Source: Mesorhizobium sp. NFR06 | GTDB lineage: Bacteria > Pseudomonadota > Alphaproteobacteria > Rhizobiales > Rhizobiaceae | Length of the DNA: 64,000 bases | Assembly: GCF_900115245.1 (NCBI RefSeq) | Contig: NZ_FOVT01000004.1 | Span: 124,001-188,000 of the forward strand | Direction of reading: 5' to 3' | Shown here: piece by piece, positions 57,102-64,000 of the stretch | How the letters are laid out: every line of letters starts with the position of its first letter | Numbering within the stretch: the stretch's first letter is position 1 | The notes under the pieces: generated by a model | Seen by the model: only the letters and a program-made list of their open reading frames with translations | What the model was told of the DNA's origin: nothing | Databases searched by the model: none | Position numbers and translations under genes: made by a program

Positions 57102-57666
57102 TCCGGTGAAGTCAGAAGCGGCCCGCCTGCGCGGCCGCTTGGCGGTTTGCGGCATGGTCGCCGCGCTGGCGCTGGTCTCGGCCTGCACGGTGCGGCCGCT
57201 CTATTCCAGCCAGGCGCTGGCGCCCGGATCGCAGCTCAGCGCGTCCGCCGAGCTCGCCTCGATCTCGATCAAGCCGGTCAACACCCGTTACGCGCAGCAG
57301 GTGCGCAACAATCTGATCTTCGCCTTCGGGCAAGGCTCGGGCGAGCCGGCCTCGCCGGCTTATACGCTCGATCTCGGCGTTACCGAGCTGGTCGAATCGG
57401 CGGCCATCGTGCAGGTGCAGACCGAGGAAGACGAGCCGACGGCGGGCACGGTGACGCTGACCGCCAACTATGTGCTGAGGGACGCCACCGGCACGGTGAT
57501 CGCCGTCGGCAAGCGCTCCATACCGTCGTCTTTCGACCGGCCGCGCCAGGAATACGCGGCCTACCGCGCGCAGATCGACGCCGAGAACCGCGCGGCGCGC
57601 GAACTGGCCGACCTGCTGCGTCTCTCGATCGCCCAGGACCTGGTCAAGCACGGCAAAAAAGCCTGA
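57088..57666 (+). CDS. lptE: LPS-assembly lipoprotein LptE
   Basis: A 192-residue outer-membrane lipoprotein that plugs the LptD barrel and helps insert lipopolysaccharide. The lipobox is LVSAC (Cys at ~residue 33) after a hydrophobic segment, followed by TVRPLYSSQ. The core has [20 protein letters not shown] and a late alpha segment [19 protein letters not shown]. Length and position after leuS match alphaproteobacterial LptE. The start overlaps leuS by 14 bp. The DNA polymerase III delta gene (holA), which follows in many relatives, is not present here. Confidence 0.88.
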   Translation: MSLPDPVKSEAARLRGRLAVCGMVAALALVSACTVRPLYSSQALAPGSQLSASAELASISIKPVNTRYAQQVRNNLIFAFGQGSGEPASPAYTLDLGVTELVESAAIVQVQTEEDEPTAGTVTLTANYVLRDATGTVIAVGKRSIPSSFDRPRQEYAAYRAQIDAENRAARELADLLRLSIAQDLVKHGKKA

Positions 57667-57702
57667 GTTGAAGCTCGACGCGGCTTGGCGCGTTGCATCC
57701 AC

Positions 57703-57730
57703 AAAAAAGGCCGGTCACCCGGCCTTTTTT
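57703..57730. terminator. Bidirectional rho-independent terminator
   Basis: AAAAAAGGCCGG and CCGGCCTTTTTT pair perfectly around TCAC. T-runs on both strands allow it to end leuS-lptE and the convergent fsa gene. Confidence 0.92.
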
Positions 57731-57751
57731 CGTTTCTGACGGAGACCGATC

Positions 57752-58408
57752 TCAGTCGATCTTCTGGCCGGTCTTGGCCCAGTCGGCCAGGAAGGCGGCA
57801 AGGCCCTTGTCGGTGAGCGGATGGTTGACCAGCGCCTTCAGCGTCGCCGGCGGCGCGGTGACGATATCGGCGCCGATCAGGGCGGCCTGCTTGACGTGGT
57901 TCACCGTGCGCACCGAGGCGGTCAGGATCTCGGTCTTGAAATCGTAATTGTCATAGATCTGGCGGATCTCCTGGATCAGCTCCATGCCGTCCGAGCCGGT
58001 GTCGTCGATGCGGCCGACGAAGGGCGAGATGAACGAGGCGCCGGCCTTGGCGGCAAGCAGCGCCTGGTTGGCCGAAAAGCACAGCGTCACGTTGACCATG
58101 CGGTTCATCTCGGTGCGGATCGTCTTGCAGGCCTTCAGGCCGTCCAGCGTCAGCGGTACCTTGATGGCGACGTTCGGCGCGATCTTGGCCAGCACCTTGG
58201 CCTCGGCCATCATGTCCTTGTATTCGGTCGCGACGACCTCGGCCGACACAGGGCCTTCGACGATGTCGCAGATCTGCCTGGTGACCTCGGAAATCTTGCC
58301 GCCCGATTTCAGGATCAGCGAGGGATTGGTGGTGACGCCGTCGAGAAGCCCCAGATCGTTCAGTTCCTTAATTTCCTTGATGTCAGCGGTGTCGACAAAA
58401 AACTTCAT
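57752..58408 (-). CDS. fsa: Fructose-6-phosphate aldolase/transaldolase-like protein
   Basis: A 218-residue small transaldolase-family enzyme (FSA/TalC type). [20 protein letters not shown] starts the barrel, [13 protein letters not shown] is the sugar-phosphate end, and [17 protein letters not shown] holds the Schiff-base Lys (~residue 86). [15 protein letters not shown] and [19 protein letters not shown] complete it. It is cytosolic and acts on fructose 6-phosphate or in the pentose phosphate pathway; the exact activity cannot be told from transaldolase. AAGGAGACAGCC precedes ATG 58408. It is divergent from priA. Confidence 0.94.
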   Translation of the reverse strand: MKFFVDTADIKEIKELNDLGLLDGVTTNPSLILKSGGKISEVTRQICDIVEGPVSAEVVATEYKDMMAEAKVLAKIAPNVAIKVPLTLDGLKACKTIRTEMNRMVNVTLCFSANQALLAAKAGASFISPFVGRIDDTGSDGMELIQEIRQIYDNYDFKTEILTASVRTVNHVKQAALIGADIVTAPPATLKALVNHPLTDKGLAAFLADWAKTGQKID

Positions 58409-58498
58409 GGCTGTCTCCTTGGGGATCGCCTGGCGTCGGCCAGGCACATGCGAGGGTCCCCTTTGATCTAGACCAAAGTCAGGGCAAGGTCACGCCTG

Positions 58499-60682
58499 AT
58501 GATGGAAGATTCGCCCTTTGTCGCGGCCGCGCCGGTGCTGGTGCCGATGCCCGCCGAACGGCCCTACACCTATGCCGTGCCGGCTGGCATGCGCGTGGTG
58601 CCGGGCTCGATCGTGCGCGTGCCGCTCGGGCCGCGCCAGGTTGCGGGCATCGTCTGGGACGGCGCGGTCGAGACGGTCGATGCCAAGAAACTGCGGCCGA
58701 TCGAAGAGGTCTTCGATTGCCCGCCGATCGACAAGGCGATGCGCCGCTTCGTCGACTGGATCGCGCATTACACATTGTCGGCCCCCGGCATGGTTGCGCG
58801 CATGCTGCTCAGAGCTCCCGAGGCTTTCGATCCGGAGCCGTGGATCGAAGGATTGCAGCGCACGCTGGCAGCGCCCGATCGGTTGACGGATGCGCGGCGG
58901 CGCGTGCTGGAGACGGCGCAAGGCGGACTTGCCTGGACGCGCTCGGGGCTGGCGCATGCGGCGGGCGTGTCCTCCACCGTCATCGACGGCTTGCGGGCGC
59001 AGGGCGTGTTCGAGACGGTGAAGATCCCGCCGCGGCTCGTGGTGGCGGCGCCCGATCCGAGCCACGCGATGCCGGAGCTGATGCCCGACCAGAAAGCCGC
59101 GGCCGAGAAAATGCGCGCGGCAATCACGGCCGATGCCTTCAACGTCACCCTGCTCGACGGCGTCACCGGGTCAGGCAAGACGGAAGTCTATTTCGAAGCG
59201 GTGGCGGCGGCGCTCGACCGGGGCAAGCAGGTGCTGATCCTCTTGCCGGAAATCGCGCTCACCCATGCCTTCCTCGAACGCTTCCAGGACCGGTTCGGGG
59301 CCAAGCCGGCGGAGTGGCATTCCGACCTGCCGCCCCGGATGCGTGAACGCGTCTGGCGGCAGGTGGCCGAAGGCGGCGTGCGCGTCGTCGCCGGCGCGCG
59401 CTCGGCGCTGTTCCTGCCGTTCAAGGACCTCGGCCTGATCGTCGTCGACGAGGAGCATGATCCCGCCTACAAGCAGGAGGACCGCGTCTTTTACAATGCG
59501 CGCGACATGGCGGTGGTGCGCGGCCATATCGGCGGCTTTCCCGTCGTGCTGGCCTCGGCGACGCCGTCGGTGGAAAGCCGGGTCAACGCCAGCCATGGTC
59601 GATACGAGCGGGCCGTGCTGTCGTCGCGCTTCGCCGAGGCGGCGCTTCCCGACCTCAAGTCGATCGACATGCGGCGTTCGCCCCCGGCGCGTGGCGGCTT
59701 CCTGTCGCCTCTGCTTTTGCAGCAGATGCAGCGCACGCTGGAGAAAAAAGAGCAGTCGCTGCTTTTCCTCAACCGGCGCGGCTATGCGCCGCTGACGTTG
59801 TGCCGCGTCTGCGGCCACCGCTTCGGCTGCCCGGTCTGCTCGGCCTGGCTGGTCGAGCATCGGTTTCGCGGCCAGCTCGTCTGCCATCATTGCGGCCACA
59901 ATGAGCGGCGGCCGGAAGCCTGCCCGGAATGCGGCACGCTTGATCACCTCGTCGCCTGCGGGCCGGGCGTCGAGCGCATCGCGGAGGAAGTGGTGGGGCA
60001 TTTTCCGGATGCCCGCACCATCGTGCTTTCCTCGGACCTTCTGGGCGGCGTGCGTCGGCTTCGACTCGAGCTGGAGGCCGTCGCTAATGGCGAGGCCGAC
60101 ATCGTCATCGGCACGCAACTGGTCGCAAAGGGACATAACTTCCCGGGCATGACATTGGTCGGGGTGGTCGACGCCGATCTCGGGCTTGCCAATGGCGATC
60201 CGCGCGCCGCCGAGCGCACCTTCCAACTGCTCAGCCAGGTGACGGGGCGCGCCGGCCGCACCGGCAAGAAGAGCCTTGGCCTCTTACAGACGTACCAGCC
60301 CGACCATCCGGTGATGCGGGCGATCGTTTCCGGCGATTCGGAAGCCTTTTACGAGCGCGAGATCGCCGAGCGCGAACGCGCGGCTTTGCCGCCCTTCGGA
60401 CGGCTCGCCGGCATCATCGTCAGCGCCGCGACACGGGGCGAAGCCGAGGGCCACGCGAGGGCCTTAAGGCGCGCGGCGCCGACGGCCTCGGATCTATTCG
60501 TGCTGGGCCCGGCTGAGGCGCCGCTGTCGCTCATCGGCGGCCGCCACCGCTTCCGCCTGCTGGTGCAGGGCGAGCGACGTGCGGACATGCAAGGCTTCAT
60601 CCGCGCCATGCTGGCCGAGGGGCCGAAGCTGAGGGGCTCGGTGCGCGTGCAGGTCGACATCGACCCGCAGAGCTTCCTATAA
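58499..60682 (+). CDS. priA: Primosomal replication-restart helicase PriA
   Basis: A 727-residue superfamily 2 DNA helicase. The N-terminal 3'-end-binding domain (RPYTYAVPAGMRVVPGSIVR) leads to the helicase core with LLDGVTGSGKTEVYFEAVAA (Walker A, ~residue 221) and LIVVDEEHDPAYKQED (Walker B). Eight or so Cys of the zinc-binding strand pair lie in LCRVCGHRFGCPVCSAW and QLVCHHCGHNERRPEACPEC. QLLSQVTGRAGRTGKKSLGL is motif VI. The length is normal. It restarts stalled forks in the cytosol. The racemase gene follows 33 bp later, so it may be cotranscribed. Confidence 0.97.
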   Translation: MMEDSPFVAAAPVLVPMPAERPYTYAVPAGMRVVPGSIVRVPLGPRQVAGIVWDGAVETVDAKKLRPIEEVFDCPPIDKAMRRFVDWIAHYTLSAPGMVARMLLRAPEAFDPEPWIEGLQRTLAAPDRLTDARRRVLETAQGGLAWTRSGLAHAAGVSSTVIDGLRAQGVFETVKIPPRLVVAAPDPSHAMPELMPDQKAAAEKMRAAITADAFNVTLLDGVTGSGKTEVYFEAVAAALDRGKQVLILLPEIALTHAFLERFQDRFGAKPAEWHSDLPPRMRERVWRQVAEGGVRVVAGARSALFLPFKDLGLIVVDEEHDPAYKQEDRVFYNARDMAVVRGHIGGFPVVLASATPSVESRVNASHGRYERAVLSSRFAEAALPDLKSIDMRRSPPARGGFLSPLLLQQMQRTLEKKEQSLLFLNRRGYAPLTLCRVCGHRFGCPVCSAWLVEHRFRGQLVCHHCGHNERRPEACPECGTLDHLVACGPGVERIAEEVVGHFPDARTIVLSSDLLGGVRRLRLELEAVANGEADIVIGTQLVAKGHNFPGMTLVGVVDADLGLANGDPRAAERTFQLLSQVTGRAGRTGKKSLGLLQTYQPDHPVMRAIVSGDSEAFYEREIAERERAALPPFGRLAGIIVSAATRGEAEGHARALRRAAPTASDLFVLGPAEAPLSLIGGRHRFRLLVQGERRADMQGFIRAMLAEGPKLRGSVRVQVDIDPQSFL

Positions 60683-60715
60683 GCGAGAGAGACAGTCCCA
60701 ACGGAGTGCCCGCTT

Positions 60716-61411
60716 ATGAAAACCCTTGGCCTTATCGGCGGCATGAGCTGGGAATCGACCGCGATCTATTATCGCCTGCTCAATGAGATCGTGCGCGAGC
60801 GGCTCGGCGGCCTGCATTCCGCGAAGCTGCTCCTGTGGTCGTTCGATTTCGCCGAGATCGCCGAACGGCAGCATGCGGGCGATTGGAAAGGCGCCGGCGT
60901 TCTTCTCGTGGAGGCCGCGCGCAAGCTGGAGTCGGGTGGCGCCGAAGCGTTGGTGATCTGCACCAACACCATGCACAAGCTCGCCGATGCCGTGCAGGCG
61001 GCCGTCTCGATCCCGCTCATCCACATCGCCGACGCGACGGGTCGTGCCGTCGTCGGCGCAGGCGGCAAACGACCGGCGCTGCTCGCGACGCGCTTCACCA
61101 TGGAGCAGGATTTCTACAAAGGGCGGCTCGCCGGCGAATACGGCTTGCGGCCGATCGTGCCGAACAAGGCCGGCCGCGACATGGTGCACAAGGTAATCTA
61201 TGACGAGCTCTGCCAGGGCATCGTCAGGCCCGAATCGAGATCTGCTTATCTCGATGAAGTCGGCCGCATGCAACGTGACGACCGGGTGGACAGCGTCATC
61301 ATGGGCTGCACCGAAATCACCATGCTGATCGGCCAGGGCGACTTCGACATTCCGGTGTTCGACACCACGCGCATCCATGCCGAGGCCGCGATCGATTTCG
61401 CGCTCGGCTGA
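60716..61411 (+). CDS. Aspartate/glutamate racemase-family protein
   Basis: A 231-residue PLP-independent racemase. MKTLGLIGGMSWESTAIYYR is the family opening. The two catalytic Cys are in ALVICTNTMHKLADAVQ (~residue 82) and SVIMGCTEITMLIG (~residue 196). This pattern is closest to the YgeA/RacX broad-specificity amino acid racemase branch. It is cytosolic and makes D-amino acids or detoxifies them. It lies 33 bp after priA on the same strand, a position not usual for core priA-atp regions. Confidence 0.92.
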   Translation: MKTLGLIGGMSWESTAIYYRLLNEIVRERLGGLHSAKLLLWSFDFAEIAERQHAGDWKGAGVLLVEAARKLESGGAEALVICTNTMHKLADAVQAAVSIPLIHIADATGRAVVGAGGKRPALLATRFTMEQDFYKGRLAGEYGLRPIVPNKAGRDMVHKVIYDELCQGIVRPESRSAYLDEVGRMQRDDRVDSVIMGCTEITMLIGQGDFDIPVFDTTRIHAEAAIDFALG

Positions 61412-61505
61412 TGCGCCCTTCCTAATGTGCCGGCCGCTATCTGGCGCGCCGCTTTTCCCTCGCTAGAATGCCTCACATTCAGACAAGAAATACGAGGGGG
61501 ATCAT

Positions 61506-61901
61506 ATGGACTTTGCGTTTCCGTGGCCCGCGAGCCAGGGCGAATGGCTGGCCTGGTCGAGCGCCGTCGTGACGTTGGCTCTGGGACTGTTCCTGTTTCT
61601 GGCGCCGGGGCTTGCCTTTCGCGTGCTGCGTCTGCAGCCAAGGCCGGACAAGGCGGCGGCGATCGCCGAGGGGCGCGGCCGCATGGCGGGCTTCTATCTC
61701 GGCGTCAGCCTGTGCTGCATCCTTTTGGCGCAGCCGCTGCTTTATATGGCGCTGGGCTTCTCCTGGCTGTTCACTGCTTTCGGCCGGCTGCTGTCCATGA
61801 TGTCCGACGGCGCCAACACTCCGTTCAACTGGGCCTCCATCGTCGTAGAACTGGTGCTGGCGGCGTTGCCGCTGGCCTTCGCCTTCGGCTTTGCGCCGTG
61901 A
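61506..61901 (+). CDS. Small four-helix membrane protein (DUF4345-like)
   Basis: A 131-residue integral membrane protein with about four hydrophobic segments (AWSSAVVTLALGLFLFLAPG, GFYLGVSLCCILLAQPLLYM, ALGFSWLFTAFGRLLSMM, VELVLAALPLAFAFGFAP). The GRGRMAGFYLGVSL and AFGRLLSMMSDG segments suggest the DUF4345 group, by eye only. AGGGGGATCAT precedes ATG 61506. Function unknown. Confidence 0.7.
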   Translation: MDFAFPWPASQGEWLAWSSAVVTLALGLFLFLAPGLAFRVLRLQPRPDKAAAIAEGRGRMAGFYLGVSLCCILLAQPLLYMALGFSWLFTAFGRLLSMMSDGANTPFNWASIVVELVLAALPLAFAFGFAP

Positions 61902-62147
61902 ATTCGCGACTAATGCGGCACTTCCGCTGGACTCTGCCGCCCGATGCGACAAAAGTGCCTGAAAAGCATGCCGGACGATGCATTGCGGTCTTAAAAGGCC
62001 TGTGCTAGACGGCAATCGACTTTCGGCCGGGGATAGCGGAAGCCATCCCTCCGTGCTTGGAAAAATCGCAGTAAGGTCAAAGATTTAGCCAGAGTTTTTG
62101 CTCGCGCCAACAATCTGCGGCCTCTCAGACAAGAGAAAAGACGGTCC
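61902..62147. other. Upstream region of the ATP synthase operon
   Basis: About 245 bp that must hold the atp operon promoter. The stretch 62050-62110 is AT-richer (AAGGTCAAAGATTTAGCCAG). I could not place a clear -35/-10 pair and saw no gene. Confidence 0.3.
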
Positions 62148-62708
62148 GTGGCCCAATCGTCATCGCCAATCTCAGCTGTCGCAGAACGCTACGCAGGCTC
62201 GCTGTTCGAGCTTGCGTTGCAGGAAAAGTCGGTCGCCAATGTCGAGACGGATCTGACCAGCTTCGAGACGATGCTCAACGACAGCGCGGATCTTTCCCGG
62301 CTGATCAACAGCCCGGTGTTCTCCAGCGAGGACCAGGCAAGGGCCATCGCCGCCATCGCCGACAAGGCCAAGATCACCGGCCTGGTCGGCAATTTCCTGC
62401 GCGTCGTGGCCAAGAACCGCCGACTGTTCGCCGTGCCCGGCATGATCAAGGCGTTCCGCCAGATCGCCGCCGATCATCGCGGCGAGGCCGCGGCCGAGGT
62501 CACGTCGGCGCACGCGCTGACGACCGCGCAGCAGACTGAACTCAAGGCGGCGCTGAAGGGCATCGCCGGCAAGGATGTGGCCATCGCCATGACCGTCGAT
62601 CCGTCGCTGCTCGGCGGCCTGATCGTCAAGATGGGCTCGCGCCAGATCGATACGTCGCTCAAAACCAAACTCAATTCGCTCAAGCTTGCACTGAAAGAGG
62701 TCGGCTGA
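62148..62708 (+). CDS. atpH: ATP synthase F1 delta subunit
   Basis: A 186-residue stalk subunit linking F1 alpha to the b subunits of F0. The opening [20 protein letters not shown] and the conserved C-terminal stretch [20 protein letters not shown] are typical, with length as expected. The start is GTG 62148 with no ATG in the vicinity, so a low-efficiency start is likely. Its stop overlaps the atpA ATG (TGATG), so they are translated together. This is the first gene of an atpHAGDC operon. Confidence 0.97.
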   Translation: MAQSSSPISAVAERYAGSLFELALQEKSVANVETDLTSFETMLNDSADLSRLINSPVFSSEDQARAIAAIADKAKITGLVGNFLRVVAKNRRLFAVPGMIKAFRQIAADHRGEAAAEVTSAHALTTAQQTELKAALKGIAGKDVAIAMTVDPSLLGGLIVKMGSRQIDTSLKTKLNSLKLALKEVG

Positions 62709-64000
62709 TGGACATCCGCGCCGCGGAAATTTCCGCAATTCTGAAAGACCAGATCAAGAATTTCGGCAAGGAGGCCGAGGTCTCCGAAGTCGGTCAGGTT
62801 CTGTCCGTCGGTGACGGCATCGCCCGCGTCTACGGCCTCGACAACGTCCAGGCCGGCGAGATGGTCGAATTCCCCGGCGGCATCCGCGGCATGGCGCTGA
62901 ACCTCGAAGCCGACAATGTCGGCGTCGTCATCTTCGGCGCCGACCGCGACATCAAGGAAGGCGACACCGTCAAGCGCACCGGCGCCATCGTCGACGTTCC
63001 GGTCGGCCCGGGCCTGCTCGGCCGCGTGGTCGACGCGCTCGGCAACCCGATCGACGGCAAGGGCCCGATCAAGGCGACCGAACGCAAGCGCGTCGACGTC
63101 AAAGCGCCCGGCATCATTCCGCGCAAGTCGGTGCATGAGCCGATGTCGACGGGCCTCAAAGCCATCGACGCGCTGATCCCGGTTGGCCGCGGCCAGCGCG
63201 AGCTGGTCATCGGCGACCGCCAGACCGGCAAGACCGCCATCATCCTCGACACGATGCTGAACCAGAAGTCGGTGCACGACAACGGCCCGGAGAAGGAAAA
63301 GCTCTACTGCGTCTACGTCGCCGTCGGCCAGAAGCGCTCGACCGTCGCGCAGTTCGTCAAGGTGCTGGAAGAGCGCGGCGCGCTCGACTACTCCATCATC
63401 ATCGCCGCCACCGCGTCCGATCCGGCGCCGATGCAGTTCTTGGCGCCGTTCGCCGGCTGCACCATGGGCGAGTATTTCCGCGACAACGGCATGCACGCGC
63501 TGATCAGCTATGACGATCTGTCGAAGCAGGCCGTCGCCTACCGCCAGATGTCGCTCCTGCTACGCCGCCCGCCGGGCCGCGAAGCCTATCCGGGCGACGT
63601 CTTCTATCTCCACTCGCGCCTGCTCGAGCGCGCCGCCAAGCTCAACGACGACAACGGCAATGGTTCGCTGACCGCACTGCCGATCATCGAGACGCAGGCC
63701 AACGACGTGTCGGCCTACATTCCGACCAACGTGATCTCGATCACCGACGGCCAGATCTTCCTCGAGACCAACCTGTTTTTCCAGGGCATCCGTCCGGCGG
63801 TCAACGTCGGCCTGTCGGTGTCGCGTGTCGGCTCCTCGGCGCAGGTCAAGGCGATGAAGCAGGTCGCCGGCTCGATCAAGGGCGAGCTCGCGCAGTACCG
63901 TGAAATGGCGGCCTTCGCGCAGTTCGGCTCGGACCTCGACGCCGCCACGCAGCGCCTCTTGAACCGCGGTTCGCGCCTGACCGAGCTGCTCAAGCAGCCG
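62708..64000 (+). CDS. atpA: ATP synthase F1 alpha subunit (partial)
   Basis: The first ~431 residues of ~509; the rest is beyond the right edge. [20 protein letters not shown] opens the protein. The P-loop [14 protein letters not shown] lies at about residue 170. [20 protein letters not shown]-type sequence and [20 protein letters not shown] are reached before the cut. The alpha subunit binds regulatory nucleotide and forms the hexamer with beta. The start ATG overlaps the atpH stop. Confidence 0.98.
   Translation, partial: MDIRAAEISAILKDQIKNFGKEAEVSEVGQVLSVGDGIARVYGLDNVQAGEMVEFPGGIRGMALNLEADNVGVVIFGADRDIKEGDTVKRTGAIVDVPVGPGLLGRVVDALGNPIDGKGPIKATERKRVDVKAPGIIPRKSVHEPMSTGLKAIDALIPVGRGQRELVIGDRQTGKTAIILDTMLNQKSVHDNGPEKEKLYCVYVAVGQKRSTVAQFVKVLEERGALDYSIIIAATASDPAPMQFLAPFAGCTMGEYFRDNGMHALISYDDLSKQAVAYRQMSLLLRRPPGREAYPGDVFYLHSRLLERAAKLNDDNGNGSLTALPIIETQANDVSAYIPTNVISITDGQIFLETNLFFQGIRPAVNVGLSVSRVGSSAQVKAMKQVAGSIKGELAQYREMAAFAQFGSDLDAATQRLLNRGSRLTELLKQP

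Overview
The window is high-GC, densely coded alphaproteobacterial DNA, most likely a Mesorhizobium-type (Phyllobacteriaceae/Rhizobiales) chromosome. Pointers are the neighbourhoods DUF1674 / htpX-rsmB ... heparinase-purH and priA ... atpHA, a ~1590-residue NAD-glutamate dehydrogenase, a RirA-type TGA-N9-TCA box before exbB, an Usg protein, and many short GGGGAG-hairpin and CGTCAT...ATGACG intergenic repeats of rhizobial style. The species is inferred from gene content and style; no database was consulted. I see no rRNA, tRNA, CRISPR array, prophage or transposase.

Layout. 0-5 kb: iron-uptake exbBD (cut at the left edge), an isochorismatase-like hydrolase, a DUF1127-like small protein, an antibiotic-biosynthesis-type monooxygenase translationally coupled to an ECF sigma factor with a SnoaL-like tail, a flavin-dependent oxidoreductase and a 49-residue membrane protein. 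5-14 kb: an SDR, a four-gene BMP-type (nucleoside-like) ABC importer, and a fused enoyl-CoA hydratase/3-hydroxyacyl-CoA dehydrogenase. 14-24 kb: a secreted protein, a TetR/MFS divergent pair with a 19-bp inverted-repeat operator, a Tat-exported PhoD phosphatase, typA, a DUF1062 protein, a LysE exporter, a YCII protein and an AhpD-like protein. 24-32 kb: giant NAD-GDH, an UMF1 transporter, purH. 32-39 kb: heparinase-like, AraC with a phytanoyl-CoA dioxygenase-like enzyme, rsmB, htpX, DUF1674. 39-47 kb: HAD phosphatase, transglutaminase-like protein, a Tad-like von Willebrand protein, a 23-codon ORF unit, a cyclopropane synthase homologue, MOSC and acs. 47-54 kb: usg, two aldo/keto reductases around an MFS/LysR divergent pair, a membrane protein, VapBC. 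54-64 kb: YggS, leuS-lptE, fsa, priA, a racemase, a small membrane protein, and the start of the ATP synthase operon (atpH, atpA cut at the right edge).

Most of the region is housekeeping and metabolic core genome. Accessory features lie between core genes: the AraC/dioxygenase module splits rsmB from the heparinase gene, and the racemase plus membrane protein lie between priA and atpH. The least expected items are a compact minus-strand transcription unit (42640-42886) with a 23-codon ORF behind a 14-nt perfect anti-Shine-Dalgarno match, and a 62-bp repeat that supplies the stop codons of two convergent genes at 3.8 kb and recurs at 47.8 kb.
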